Notes: a model not told the origin generated them from the letters alone. DNA of 64,000 nt from Agromyces terreus (GCF_009749465.1 NZ_WBIS01000002.1:725645-789644); one strand, 5' to 3'; counted from the first letter of the stretch, positions 15,230 through 25,697 are shown. A program made the numbers and translations.

Positions 15230-16864
15230 GTGAGCCCGCGGCCGGGCGCGCGTCGCGGAATCGTGCTGCCGACCCTTCGGGGCTATCAGCGTGCGTGGCT
15301 CGGCCGCGACATCCTCGCCGGGCTCTCCGCCGGCGCCGTCGTCATCCCGCAGGCCATGGCCTACGCGACGATCGCCGACCTGCCCGTGCAGGTGGGCCTC
15401 TACACGTGCATGGTTCCCATGCTCGTGTATGCGATGCTCGGCGGCTCCCGGGCGATGAGCGTCTCGACCACGTCGACCATCGCGACGCTCACCGCGACCA
15501 CGTTCGTGAGTGCGGGCGTCACCGCGTCGAGCGACGACATCCCGCGCGACCTCATCACGCTCACCCTGCTCGTCGGACTGATCCTCCTGGTCGCCCGGCT
15601 GCTCCGTCTCGGCACCCTCGTCGAGATCATCAACCGACCCACGGTCGTCGGCATCCAGATCGGCGTCGGCGCGACCGTCGCCGTCGGGCAGCTGCCGAAG
15701 CTCCTCGGCGAGGAGGGCAATCCGACCGGGCAGGGCTTCGTGACGTCGCTGAATGCGGTGCTCGGCGACCTCGGCAGCGCCAATCCGGCGACGGTCGTGC
15801 TCTCCGCGGCATCCGTGGCCGTGCTCTTCCTCTTCAAGAGGTTCCTGCCTCGCGTGCCCGCGCCCCTGATCGTCGTGGGGGCGGGCATCGCGCTCGCCGC
15901 GTTCGGCGGGCTGCGGGCTGCCGGGGTCGAGCTCATCGCACCCGTGCCCGAGGGGTTCCCCGTCCCCGGCCTGCCGAGCCTCGAGAACGTGGGCGCGCTG
16001 CTGCCGGGCGCGCTCTCGATCGCCGTCATGGCGTTCCTCGAATCGGCCGCCGTCGCGCGAGGCATCCGCAAGGCCGGCGAACCCCCGATCGACAGCAATC
16101 AGGAGCTCCTCGCGACCTCGGCGGCCAACATCGTCGGCTCGTTCTTCTCGACACTGCCGGCGGCGGGCGGGTTCTCGCAGAGCGCCGTGAACCAGAACGC
16201 CGGCGCCCGCACCCAACTCTCCTCGCTCGTGACCGTCGCGCTCGCGGTGCTCGTCGGTCTCTTCCTCGGCCCGGTGCTCTCACTGCTGCCCGAGGCCTCC
16301 CTCGCGGCCCTCGTGTTCGTCGCGGTCTTCGGCCTCATCGACGTGCGCGCGATCGTCCTGATGTGGAGGATCTCGCGCCGAGACTTCTGGATCGCCCTCG
16401 TCACCGCGCTCATCGGTCTCTCCGCAGGCCTCCTGACCGCGGTCGCCGCCGGCGTCGTCATCACCCTGGTGCTCGTGCTCATGGCGTTGTCGAAGGTGCG
16501 CATCCGCGTCGACCGGGCTTCAGCCGACGCGATCGTGGTGAGACCCCTCGGCGCGCTGTTCACCGCGAACGCGCAGGCGACCGAACAGGCGATCCTCGCC
16601 GCGGTCGAGAAGGAGGCCGGCGCCCGCATCGTCGTGCTCGACGGCACGCGCATCGAGGACATCTCGGTCACGGTCATCGAGATGTTCGAGGACCTCGGGA
16701 GGGAGCTCACGGCCTCCGGTCACGAACTCCGGATCGCGCACGTCGAGCCCGCCGTCGAGGAGATCGCGCTGCGCACCGACGTGTTCCAGCGGGTGCGAGC
16801 CGAGGGGCGCCAGTTCCCGACCGTCGAGGCGGCGCTGGCGGCGCCCGCTTCGCCGAGCGACTGA
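15230..16864 (+). CDS. SulP family sulfate permease
   Basis: A 544-residue inner-membrane transporter, probably for sulfate. Helices begin at YQRAWLGRDILAGLSAGAVV with the conserved IPQAMAYATIA. The middle holds FLESAAVARGI and NIVGSFFSTLPAAGGFSQSAVNQNAGA, both typical of SulP. The last 115 residues are a STAS domain (IVVLDGTRIEDISVTVIEM). The GTG at 15230 is 7 bp after the HAD stop, with GAGG 5 nt upstream. Third in the operon, it could import sulfate released by the arylsulfatase. SulP members can also carry bicarbonate or other anions. Confidence 0.9.
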   Translation: MSPRPGARRGIVLPTLRGYQRAWLGRDILAGLSAGAVVIPQAMAYATIADLPVQVGLYTCMVPMLVYAMLGGSRAMSVSTTSTIATLTATTFVSAGVTASSDDIPRDLITLTLLVGLILLVARLLRLGTLVEIINRPTVVGIQIGVGATVAVGQLPKLLGEEGNPTGQGFVTSLNAVLGDLGSANPATVVLSAASVAVLFLFKRFLPRVPAPLIVVGAGIALAAFGGLRAAGVELIAPVPEGFPVPGLPSLENVGALLPGALSIAVMAFLESAAVARGIRKAGEPPIDSNQELLATSAANIVGSFFSTLPAAGGFSQSAVNQNAGARTQLSSLVTVALAVLVGLFLGPVLSLLPEASLAALVFVAVFGLIDVRAIVLMWRISRRDFWIALVTALIGLSAGLLTAVAAGVVITLVLVLMALSKVRIRVDRASADAIVVRPLGALFTANAQATEQAILAAVEKEAGARIVVLDGTRIEDISVTVIEMFEDLGRELTASGHELRIAHVEPAVEEIALRTDVFQRVRAEGRQFPTVEAALAAPASPSD

Positions 16865-16896
16865 CGTTCGAAACGAGGCCGACGCGGTCGACCGAC

Positions 16897-18147
16897 TCAG
16901 CTCGGCGGATTCGCGCGCGACGGGTCCGACGACGGCGGTACCTGGATGCGACCGGTGCGCACGTCTTCGGCCTCGCGCCTGGCGAACCAGGCCGCGATGG
17001 GCACGTCCGTCGAGGAGTGGGCGACGATCGACAGCACGATCGCCACGACGATGACGTGGAACATGTAGTCGGCGTTCTCGGCGCCGCTCGAGAGCACGAG
17101 CAGCCCGTACAGCACCGAGGCGAATCCCTTCGGCCCGAACCAGGCGGCGGTCGCCCGCTCCTCCCACGGCAGCCCGCTGCCGAGGAGCGACAGCTCGACG
17201 GCGAGCGGCCGGGCGAGCACGAGGAGCAGGATCGCGTACAGGTATCCCGCGAACGGCACGTCGGCGAGGAGTTGGGGCGAGATGAGCGCCCCGAACATGA
17301 GCACGGCGAGCAGCTTCACGAGCTCGGAGATCTGGCCGCCGAACTCGTGGAAGGCGTCGCGCATCTCGGGGGCGACGGTGGCGATCGTGATGCCGGCCGA
17401 GAACGCCGCGAGGTAGAGGTTCGCGTGCGTCGCGAGGCAGACGCCGAGCACGATGAGCATGACCGCGATCGGGGTGAGCGCCGCGTACAGCGGGGTGCGC
17501 GAGAAGACGCGCAGGCGCACGAGCCACGACACGATCAGGGGCACGAGGATGCCGATCGCGATGCCCGACCCGAGCTCGACGATGAGTTCCCACGCCTCGG
17601 CGTCGGGCCCCCCGATGGCCGAGATGAGGATGAGCACCACCGGCAGCGCCAACCCGTCGTTGAGGCCGGACTCGACGCCGAGCAGGTTGCGCACCCGGAA
17701 CGGGATCTCACCGCGCCCGACGATCGCCGACGCGAACACCGGGTCGGTCGGGGCGAGCACCGCCGCGACGAGCATCGCCTCGAGCCACGACAGGTCGAGC
17801 AGCCAGACTCCCAGCAGCGTGCTGATGACGAAGGTGATGGGCATGCCCAGCAGGAGCGCGCGGCCCGGCAGCTTCCACGCCGCACGCAGCTCGCGGAGGC
17901 CGACCTCCTGCCCGTCGGTGAAGAGCACCACGAAGAGGGCGAACGACGAGATCGTCGTGACCACCGGATCGGCCGGCGCCAGCTCGATGACGTCGAGCAT
18001 GCCGCTGCCGAGCACGAAGCCGGCGGCGAGGAAGAGCACGGTCGTCGACAGCACCGTGCGGTGCGCGACGCCCGAGATCAGGATCGCGGCGAGCAGCACG
18101 AGTGCGAAGGACAGGAGCAGGGCTTCGATCCCAGCAGTCTGTCGCAC
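16897..18147 (-). CDS. CPA1-type cation:proton antiporter
   Basis: A 416-residue membrane protein with about 12 helices, probably exchanging Na+ or K+ for H+. The ion-site helix reads VLAPTDPVFASAIVG, with the Asp of the T-D-P motif, and the following helix is GVESGLNDGLALPV with the N-D pair of electroneutral antiporters. The start is GTG at 18147; no ATG fits. An 11-bp hairpin overlaps the start region. It is downstream of aspS on the same strand with a 77-bp gap and converges with sulP. Ion specificity cannot be read from sequence. Confidence 0.88.
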   Translation of the reverse strand: MRQTAGIEALLLSFALVLLAAILISGVAHRTVLSTTVLFLAAGFVLGSGMLDVIELAPADPVVTTISSFALFVVLFTDGQEVGLRELRAAWKLPGRALLLGMPITFVISTLLGVWLLDLSWLEAMLVAAVLAPTDPVFASAIVGRGEIPFRVRNLLGVESGLNDGLALPVVLILISAIGGPDAEAWELIVELGSGIAIGILVPLIVSWLVRLRVFSRTPLYAALTPIAVMLIVLGVCLATHANLYLAAFSAGITIATVAPEMRDAFHEFGGQISELVKLLAVLMFGALISPQLLADVPFAGYLYAILLLVLARPLAVELSLLGSGLPWEERATAAWFGPKGFASVLYGLLVLSSGAENADYMFHVIVVAIVLSIVAHSSTDVPIAAWFARREAEDVRTGRIQVPPSSDPSRANPPS

Positions 18148-18174
18148 GCGGACCGTCCGTGTCGACGGTCCGCG
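18147..18174 (-). terminator. 11-bp hairpin between aspS and the antiporter gene
   Basis: CGCGGACCGTC pairs perfectly with GACGGTCCGCG around a 6-nt loop. It lies 51 bp after the aspS stop and touches the GTG start of the antiporter gene. It may terminate aspS transcripts or, if read through, restrict antiporter translation. It has no T-tract. Confidence 0.5.
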
Positions 18175-18224
18175 CGGGCACGCGGCGAAGATCCGCCCGT
18201 GCCGTCAACCGCGCGGAGCGCCGA

Positions 18225-19568
<1,344 letters not shown>

Positions 19569-19610
19569 AATCGACCATCCTACCTCGGGGGGTTTCACGA
19601 ACCTCGGCGG

Positions 19611-19650
19611 GGGTCTCGAGACGGTCGCTGCGCTCCCTCCTCGACCGGCG
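19611..19650 (+). repeat. Palindromic repeat unit between divergent aspS and phosphatase genes
   Basis: One direct unit, GGGTCTCGAGACGG followed by a CGCTGCGCTCC variant centre and CTCCTCGACCGGCG. It is one of only two copies lying between divergent genes, upstream of both -10 hexamers. Confidence 0.8.
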
Positions 19651-19691
19651 CACGGCGATTTCAAAGGGAACCGCTCCCTAGACTGGAGACC

Positions 19692-20336
19692 GTGCCGGCC
19701 GAGCAGATCCATCTCGTGCGCCATGGCGAGGTCTTCAACCCCCAGGGCGTGCTCTACGGGCGACTCCCCGGCTACGGGCTCTCCGACCTGGGGCGGCAGA
19801 TGGCGCAGTCCGCGGCCGACCTGCTCGTCTCCGCCGGCCGACCGGTGACGGGGCTCGTCGCGTCTCCGTTGCAGCGCACGCAGCAGTCCGCCGAGCCGAT
19901 GACGGCCGCGTTCGGCTTGGAGCCCGAGCTCGATGAGCGCGTCATCGAGCCCGAGAACCGCTTCGAGGGCAAGCGCATGACCGGCCCGGGCGGCGCCCTC
20001 GGCGATGTGCGCAACTGGCGGTTCCTGGTGAACCCGTGGGAGCCGAGCTGGGGCGAGGCGTTCGGCTCGATCGCGAGACGCATGCTCGCGGCCGCCGACG
20101 ACGCGTGGGCGTCGGTCGACTCCGGCGACGTCGTGATCGTCAGCCACCAGCTCCCGATCTGGATGGTGCACCGCAGGCTCGCGGGCCTCTCGCTCGCGCA
20201 CGACCCGCGCCGCCGCCGCTGCGCGCTCTCGAGCATCACCACGCTCGAGCGTCGAGGCGACCGCTTCGTGGAGGTCGACTACCGTGATCCCGCCGCCGGC
20301 CTCGCCGCGCAGGCCACCGACGTTGGAGCCGTGTGA
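19692..20336 (+). CDS. Histidine phosphatase (phosphoglycerate mutase-like) protein
   Basis: A 214-residue branch-1 histidine phosphatase with the phosphate-pocket motif HLVRHGE near the N-terminus, the Arg-containing ASPLQRTQQSAEPM and the second His in VVIVSHQLPIWM. The GTG at 19692 has a TAGACT hexamer 7 nt upstream. It is first in a row with resA-like, ccdA, resB and ccsB genes. The same order (mutase, thioredoxin-like, CcdA, ResB, CcsA) occurs in Mycobacterium tuberculosis around Rv0525-Rv0529. Its role in cytochrome c maturation, if any, is not known. Confidence 0.88.
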   Translation: MPAEQIHLVRHGEVFNPQGVLYGRLPGYGLSDLGRQMAQSAADLLVSAGRPVTGLVASPLQRTQQSAEPMTAAFGLEPELDERVIEPENRFEGKRMTGPGGALGDVRNWRFLVNPWEPSWGEAFGSIARRMLAAADDAWASVDSGDVVIVSHQLPIWMVHRRLAGLSLAHDPRRRRCALSSITTLERRGDRFVEVDYRDPAAGLAAQATDVGAV

Positions 20337-21025
20337 TGCGCCGAATGCCTTCTGAAGCTGGGTCTCGAGATGCTCGCTTCGCTCGCTCCTCGACCGGCGA
20401 GGGGGCTCGGTTCTCGACCGGCGGGCGAGGGGGTCGGTTCTCGACCGGCGTCGCGGCGCTCGTCGCGGCATCCGCCCTGCTGCTGACCGGCTGCTCGACC
20501 GACCCGCTGGCCGACCAGTTCCGCGAGGGCAGCGGCAAGAACTACATCGCGGGCGACGGCAGCATCTCGGAGTTCGCGGCCGACGACCGGGGCGAGCCGA
20601 TCACGTTCGGCGGCGAGACGGTCGAGGGCGACGAGTTCGACTCGGCCGACACCCTCGGCGAGGTCACGGTCGTGAACTTCTGGTACGCCGGATGCGCGCC
20701 CTGCCGGGTCGAGTCGCCCGTGCTCGAAGAGGTGCACCAGAGCTACGCGCCCGACGAGGTCGCCTTCATCGGGGTCAACGTGCGCGACCAGGCCGACACG
20801 GCCGCCGCGTTCGAGCAGACCTACGGCGTGACGTACCCGTCGATCATCGACGTCGAGTCGGGCGAGGCGCAGCTCGCGTTCGCCGGCCCCGTGCCGCCCT
20901 CGGCCGTGCCCACGACGATCGTGCTCGACCAGCAGGGGCGCGTCGCCGCGCGCGTCCTCGGACAGGTCACCGACACGTCGATCCTGTCGTCGCTCGTCGA
21001 CCGCGTGCTCGACGAGCAGGCCTAG
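20336..21025 (+). CDS. ResA/TlpA-like thiol-disulfide lipoprotein
   Basis: 229 residues. The thioredoxin domain has the active site W-Y-A-G-C-A-P-C-R in VVNFWYAGCAPCRVESPVL and the cis-Pro segment SAVPTTIVLDQQGR. It probably reduces apocytochrome c or relays electrons from CcdA outside the membrane. The lipobox LLLTGCS shows a lipoprotein. The hydrophobic signal is preceded by about 38 residues instead of the usual 5-15. These are translated from degenerate palindromic-repeat DNA (20361-20450), giving RSSTG and RFSTG blocks. The ATG at 20336 (or GTG 20333) overlaps the preceding stop, and GGAG lies 7 nt upstream. Confidence 0.88.
   Translation: MRRMPSEAGSRDARFARSSTGEGARFSTGGRGGRFSTGVAALVAASALLLTGCSTDPLADQFREGSGKNYIAGDGSISEFAADDRGEPITFGGETVEGDEFDSADTLGEVTVVNFWYAGCAPCRVESPVLEEVHQSYAPDEVAFIGVNVRDQADTAAAFEQTYGVTYPSIIDVESGEAQLAFAGPVPPSAVPTTIVLDQQGRVAARVLGQVTDTSILSSLVDRVLDEQA
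20361..20450 (+). repeat. Degenerate palindromic repeats encoding the N-terminus of the ResA-like protein
   Basis: One full direct unit with GTCTCGAGATGCT and CTCCTCGACCGGCG is followed by two truncated copies, each GGTTCTCGACCGGCG. They are read in frame just before the lipoprotein signal helix. Confidence 0.8.
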
Positions 21026-21026
21026 C

Positions 21027-21782
21027 GTGGGCGGCATCGGAGAGGTCGTGCTCAACGGCCAACTGCTCGCGGCCGTGCCGATCGCCCTCCTCGCGGGCAT
21101 CGTCTCGTTCCTCTCCCCGTGCGTGCTCCCGCTCGTGCCCGGGTACCTGGGCTACATCGGCGGATTCGTCGAAGCGTCGGCGGATGCCGCGGAGGAGCGC
21201 CGTCACCGCCGCCGCCTCGTGCTCGGGGTGCTGCTCTTCGTCGCCGGCTTCACCGCGGTGTTCGTCACGTTCAACCTGCTCGCGGGCGTCGCCGGGGCGT
21301 GGTTCAACGCGTACGGCGAGGTCATCACCCGGTTCCTCGGGGTCGTGCTCATCGTCATGGGCCTCGTGTTCATCGGGCAGTTCACGTTCCTGCAGCGCAC
21401 GATCAAGCCGTCGTGGCGGCCCGCGACCGGGCTGGCCGGCGCGCCCCTCCTCGGCGTCGTCTTCGGCCTCGGGTGGACGCCGTGCATCGGTCCGACGCTC
21501 GCCGTCGTGCTCTCGCTCAGCGCCGGTTCGGGGTCGCTGTGGCGGGGCGTCCTGCTCGGGCTCGCGTACTGCATCGGCCTCGGCATCCCGTTCCTGCTCG
21601 TCGCGCTCGGCTTCGGCTGGGTGACCGGCTCCCTGGCGTTCCTCCGCCGGCACATCCGCACGATCAACATCATCGGCGGTTCGCTGCTCATCGCGATCGG
21701 CGTGCTCATGCTCTCGGGTCTCTGGACCATCTGGATGTACGAACTGCAGGCGGTGATCTCCGGCTTTGTCCCCGCGATCTGA
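21027..21782 (+). CDS. ccdA: CcdA cytochrome c biogenesis membrane protein
   Basis: A 251-residue, six-helix membrane protein of the DsbD/CcdA family that carries electrons from cytoplasmic thioredoxin across the membrane. The two redox Cys are in SFLSPCVLPLVPGYLGYIG (helix 1) and GLGWTPCIGPTLAVVLSL (helix 4). The GTG at 21027 is 1 bp after the ResA-like stop. It overlaps resB by 17 bp if the TTG start of that gene is right. Length and both Cys motifs are normal. Confidence 0.94.
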   Translation: MGGIGEVVLNGQLLAAVPIALLAGIVSFLSPCVLPLVPGYLGYIGGFVEASADAAEERRHRRRLVLGVLLFVAGFTAVFVTFNLLAGVAGAWFNAYGEVITRFLGVVLIVMGLVFIGQFTFLQRTIKPSWRPATGLAGAPLLGVVFGLGWTPCIGPTLAVVLSLSAGSGSLWRGVLLGLAYCIGLGIPFLLVALGFGWVTGSLAFLRRHIRTINIIGGSLLIAIGVLMLSGLWTIWMYELQAVISGFVPAI

Positions 21783-23499
21783 CCCGGGCGCGCTCTCGCG
21801 ACCCGACGACCACATCGATTCGCCCGAACCCTCGGTCGAGGCATCCGTCACCCAACCGAAGCTGGGCGTCGTCGGCTGGCTGCGCTTCGCGTGGCGCCAG
21901 CTCACGAGCATGCGCACCGCCCTCCTGCTCCTGCTGCTGCTCGCGATCGCGGCCGTGCCCGGCTCGCTCGTGCCGCAGCGTTCGAGCGACCCCAACGGCG
22001 TCACGCAGTACTTCGCCGACAACCCGAACCTCGCCCCCGTGCTCGACGGGTTCCAGATGTTCGACGTCTACACGTCGGCGTGGTTCTCGGCCGTGTACCT
22101 GCTGCTGTTCGTGTCGCTGATCGGATGCATCATCCCGCGCACGAAGCACCACTTCGACGCGCTACGGGCCCGGCCCCCGCGCACCCCCGCGCGCCTGGCC
22201 AGGCTGGCCGGGTACACCGAACGCGCCCTGCCCGAGACGGAGACGCCGGATGCCGCGATCGACCGCGCCGCGGCCGACCTCAAGCGGGCGGGGTACCGCG
22301 TCGAGCGGTACGAACTGCGCGGCGAGCCCTCGGTGTCGGCCGAGCGCGGATACCTCCGCGAGACCGGGAACCTCGTCTTCCACAGCGCGCTGCTCGGCGT
22401 GCTGGTCACGGTCGCCATCGGCGGCGGGTTCGGGTTCGCGGGGCAGCGCGTCGTGGTCGAGGGGCAGTCGTTCGTGAACACCCTCGCGGCCTACGATTCG
22501 TTCAACCCGGGTCGCTTCTTCGACGATGCCACCCTCGATCCGTACAAGCTCGAGCTCACCGACCTCGACGCCGTGTACGAGACGCAGAACCAGGAGGCGC
22601 TCGGCCAGCCCGTCGACTTCACGGCGACCGTCGAGATCACGGCGCGAGACGCCGACGAGGCCGTCGAGGGCGAGGTCAAAGTCAACCACCCGCTGCGGGC
22701 CCACGGCACCGACGTGTACCTGCTCGGCAACGGCTACGCGCCGACGATCACGGTCGAGAACGCAGAGGGGGAGGTCGTGTTCACCGACGCGATCCCGTTC
22801 CTCCCGCAGGACGCGAACCTCACCTCGATCGGCGTCGTCAAGGTTCCCGACGGCATGCCGGAGCAGCTCGGCATGATCGGGTTCCTGTACCCGACGCAGA
22901 CCACGCTCGACTCGGGCGCGTACGCGTCGACGTATCCCGACCTCGTCTACCCCGTGCTCACCCTCAACGTCTACGCGGGCGACCTCGGCATCGACGGCGG
23001 AACGCCGACCTCCGTCTACACGCTCGACCCGTCGACCATGGAGCAGCTCACCGGCGGCGACACGGGCGTCGACTCGATCGAGCTCATGCCCGGCGAGACG
23101 CAGGACCTGCCGAACGGGCTCGGCACCGTCACGTTCGAGGACGCCACGCCCGAGGGCCTCCCGAACGCCGCCGACGGCGACTACTCGCACAGCGTCGACC
23201 GGTTCGCGAGCTTCGACATCCACCGCGACCCCTCGCAGGGCTGGGTGCTCGTCTTCGCGATCCTCATCATCGCCGGCCTGCTCGTCTCGCTGTTCATTCC
23301 GCGGCGCCGCATGTGGGTGAAGGCGGCGAAGCGCGCCGACGGCACCGTCGTGCTCGAGTACGCCGGCCTCGCGCGCGGCGAGGACCCGGGCCTCGACGAC
23401 GCGGTCGGCTCGTTCGCCGACCGCCACGGCGGGGCCGCGCCGCACGTCGGCTCCGAGGCATCCGAATCCGCCGGTGATCCGGCGAAACCCACGACGTAA
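21766..23499 (+). CDS. resB: ResB-like cytochrome c biogenesis protein
   Basis: A 577-residue System II haem lyase subunit. Helices at about residues 47-64 (MRTALLLLLLLAIAAVPGSL), 103-122 and 205-225 are followed by a large extracellular beta-rich domain. A last helix is at about 500-520 (GWVLVFAILIIAGLLVSLFI), then IPRRRMWVKA, as in ResB. It works with CcsB to attach haem to CXXCH motifs. The only start codon that includes the conserved LGVVGWLRFAWRQLTSMRT segment is TTG at 21766, inside the end of ccdA. That start is plausible but unproven. Confidence 0.9.
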   Translation: MSPRSDPGALSRPDDHIDSPEPSVEASVTQPKLGVVGWLRFAWRQLTSMRTALLLLLLLAIAAVPGSLVPQRSSDPNGVTQYFADNPNLAPVLDGFQMFDVYTSAWFSAVYLLLFVSLIGCIIPRTKHHFDALRARPPRTPARLARLAGYTERALPETETPDAAIDRAAADLKRAGYRVERYELRGEPSVSAERGYLRETGNLVFHSALLGVLVTVAIGGGFGFAGQRVVVEGQSFVNTLAAYDSFNPGRFFDDATLDPYKLELTDLDAVYETQNQEALGQPVDFTATVEITARDADEAVEGEVKVNHPLRAHGTDVYLLGNGYAPTITVENAEGEVVFTDAIPFLPQDANLTSIGVVKVPDGMPEQLGMIGFLYPTQTTLDSGAYASTYPDLVYPVLTLNVYAGDLGIDGGTPTSVYTLDPSTMEQLTGGDTGVDSIELMPGETQDLPNGLGTVTFEDATPEGLPNAADGDYSHSVDRFASFDIHRDPSQGWVLVFAILIIAGLLVSLFIPRRRMWVKAAKRADGTVVLEYAGLARGEDPGLDDAVGSFADRHGGAAPHVGSEASESAGDPAKPTT

Positions 23500-23509
23500 G
23501 GTTGTAGCC

Positions 23510-24601
23510 GTGACGCTCGACGACATCTCCATCACCCTCGTGTACTCGGCCATGGCCGTGTACGCGATCGCGTTCATCGCGTATGCGATCGACCTCGCGC
23601 GTCGCTCCGCGGCCGCGACCAAGGCTGCGGATGCCGCGGCCGACGCCGTGACGCCCGTTCCCACGGCGCGAGCCGGCGTCGGCACGCCCGCGACGGTCGG
23701 CGCCGCTGCGGCGGAGCGCGGTTCGGCATCGTCGGTCGGCGGTCCCGCGCCGACGACCGCGGGCCCTGCGGCATCCGTTCGACCGGCCCAGGACGGCGCC
23801 GGCCGAGGCGTCGACGGCGCGAGCATCGCCTACGGGCGTTCCCCGTCGCTGCGCGTGGGCGTCGCGATGACCGTGCTCGCGTGGGCGCTGCACCTCGCGG
23901 CCGACATCACGCGCGGACTCGCCGCCGGCCGTGTGCCGTGGGCCAACATGTACGAGTTCGCGCTCACCGGAACACTGGTCATCACGACCGTGTACCTGCT
24001 CGTGCTCGTGGTCTCCAAGCACGACCTGCGGTTCCTCGGCACGTTCATCACCGGGCTCGTGCTCGTGCTGCTCGGCATCGCGACCGTGAACTTCTACGTC
24101 AGCGTCGTGCCGCTGCCGCCGGCACTGCAGTCGGCGTGGCTCGTGATCCACGTGTTCGTCGCGACGTCGGCCGTCGGGTTCCTCGCCCTCGGCTTCGCGC
24201 TCTCGGTCGTGCAGCTCATGCAGGCCAGGCGCGAGTCGATCGTCGCCTCGGCCAAGGCTGCGAAGCGCTCGTTCCTGGCCACCCTGCCCGACTCGGCCAC
24301 GCTCGAGAACCTCGCGTACCGCGTCATCATCATCGGCTTCATCCTCTGGACCTTCACCCTCATGGCGGGCGCCATCTGGGCCGAGGCCGCGTGGGGCCGC
24401 TACTGGGGCTGGGACACCAAGGAGGTGTGGACCTTCATCATCTGGGTGGTCTACGCCGGGTACATCCACGCCCGGGCCACGCGCGGCTGGCGCGGGTCGC
24501 GGTCGGCGTGGCTGGCCATCATCGGCTTCTCGACGGTGCTCTTCAACTTCACCGTCGTCAACCTGTTCTTCAAGGGACTGCACGCGTACTCGGGGCTCTG
24601 A
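23510..24601 (+). CDS. ccsB: CcsB/ResC cytochrome c biogenesis protein
   Basis: A 363-residue haem-handling membrane protein with the WWD-type tryptophan-rich motif WGRYWGWDTKEVWTFIIW and His residues in flanking helices (ALHLAADITRG, LVIHVFVATSA). A 70-residue Ala/Thr/Val-rich linker after the first helix (residues about 32-105) is longer than in most CcsB proteins and is encoded by GGATGCC/GGCATCC-rich DNA. The GTG at 23510 has a TAAGGT hexamer ending 7 nt upstream, so a second, leaderless transcript may start here inside the operon. A bidirectional hairpin follows. Confidence 0.92.
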   Translation: MTLDDISITLVYSAMAVYAIAFIAYAIDLARRSAAATKAADAAADAVTPVPTARAGVGTPATVGAAAAERGSASSVGGPAPTTAGPAASVRPAQDGAGRGVDGASIAYGRSPSLRVGVAMTVLAWALHLAADITRGLAAGRVPWANMYEFALTGTLVITTVYLLVLVVSKHDLRFLGTFITGLVLVLLGIATVNFYVSVVPLPPALQSAWLVIHVFVATSAVGFLALGFALSVVQLMQARRESIVASAKAAKRSFLATLPDSATLENLAYRVIIIGFILWTFTLMAGAIWAEAAWGRYWGWDTKEVWTFIIWVVYAGYIHARATRGWRGSRSAWLAIIGFSTVLFNFTVVNLFFKGLHAYSGL

Positions 24602-24619
24602 GTCCAGGCCGACGGGTAC

Positions 24620-24655
24620 GCGGCCCGGCCCGGATACGAATCCGGTCCGGGCCGC
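24620..24655. terminator. Bidirectional hairpin between ccsB and the CWB2 gene
   Basis: A 16-bp stem with one mismatch (GCGGCCCGGCCCGGAT / ATCCGGTCCGGGCCGC) has the 4-nt loop ACGA. It lies between convergent genes, 18 bp after the ccsB stop, and has no T-tract. Confidence 0.75.
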
Positions 24656-24674
24656 GACCCGTGTGCGGCGTGCG

Positions 24675-25697
24675 TCAGCAGGGCTTCAGGTTCGCGACGT
24701 CGGCGGTGAGGGTGCCCGTTCCGCCGAGCAGCACGACCTTGGAGGGCTGGTCCGCCTGCAGCCGGGTCAGCACGGGCGCCGGGATGCAGTTCTTCTGCAC
24801 GAGGTAGAGCGGCCCGCCGAGTCCGCCGTCCACGCTCGCAGCGAGCGGACCGCCGGCGAGGGCGTCGGCGAAGCCGGCGCCGGTCGCCAGGAAGGCCGTG
24901 TCGTGGGCGGCGAAGAAGATGTCACGCACCTTGGCGCTCGTCGCGAACCGGTCGGGGCCGCTCGCTCGGAACACGTTGCCCGGGAACAGGGTGGTGAGCC
25001 CGTTCTCGATGCCCGTCGAGACGCTGCCGGTTCCGCCGATGATGCCTGCGCCGTTCTGCACGCCGATGTCGGCGAGGTGGGTCTTCGTCGCGGCATCGAG
25101 CGCCGCGGCCGAGCCGTTGACCAGGACGACCGGGTAGCTGCGGAGGCCGCCGACGACGCCCGCCGCCAGTGCGTCGGGATAGTCGCGACCGGTTGCGACC
25201 AGCGCGAGCGACGGGGGGTTGCCCACGGCGTCGTACGCCAACTCGTTCGTCTTGCGGTTGGTCGCGTAGCGATCGCTGCCCGCGACCCTGGTGACGACCG
25301 GGGCGAGCGTCGCGAGCTTGGTCTGCACGGCGTTCGAGATGACGCCGGTGCCGCCGACGATGACGATGGCGTCGGGGTTGAGGCGGTTGATCTCGGTGAC
25401 CACGTTGGCCGGCACGCTCGTGCGCGTGACGAGCAGGAGCGGGCTGCCGAAGTGGCCCGCGACCGCGGATGCTCCGAGTGCGTCTGGGAAGGCCTCGCCG
25501 GTGGCGATGAAGAGGTAGCCGATGTTCGCCGGGAACTTCTTGGAGATCTTCACGGCGGTGTCGTAGCGGTCGCTGCCGCCGATGCGTTCGATCGCCGGGT
25601 CCCACGGATCGGCGGCGTTCGCCGGCGCGAGCCCCGTGAACAGGAGCGCGGTCGCCGCGGCAGCGGCGGCGATGGTCAGAGTGAGGCGTTTCGACAT
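24675..25697 (-). CDS. Cell wall-binding repeat 2 (CWB2) protein, copy A
   Basis: A 340-residue secreted protein. The signal peptide is residues 1-28 (AAAAAATALLFTGLAPANA). Three CWB2 repeats of about 90-100 residues follow. The first starts ERIGGSDRYDTAVKISKKF and ends with IVIVGGTGVISNAV; the second starts TRVAGSDRYATNRKTN and the third FRASGPDRFATSAKV. CWB2 repeats bind anionic cell-wall polymers in Gram-positive bacteria. No other domain is attached, so its task beyond wall binding is unknown. It is a tandem paralog of the next gene (25868-26965). A TAGCGT hexamer lies upstream. Confidence 0.9.
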   Translation of the reverse strand: MSKRLTLTIAAAAAATALLFTGLAPANAADPWDPAIERIGGSDRYDTAVKISKKFPANIGYLFIATGEAFPDALGASAVAGHFGSPLLLVTRTSVPANVVTEINRLNPDAIVIVGGTGVISNAVQTKLATLAPVVTRVAGSDRYATNRKTNELAYDAVGNPPSLALVATGRDYPDALAAGVVGGLRSYPVVLVNGSAAALDAATKTHLADIGVQNGAGIIGGTGSVSTGIENGLTTLFPGNVFRASGPDRFATSAKVRDIFFAAHDTAFLATGAGFADALAGGPLAASVDGGLGGPLYLVQKNCIPAPVLTRLQADQPSKVVLLGGTGTLTADVANLKPC

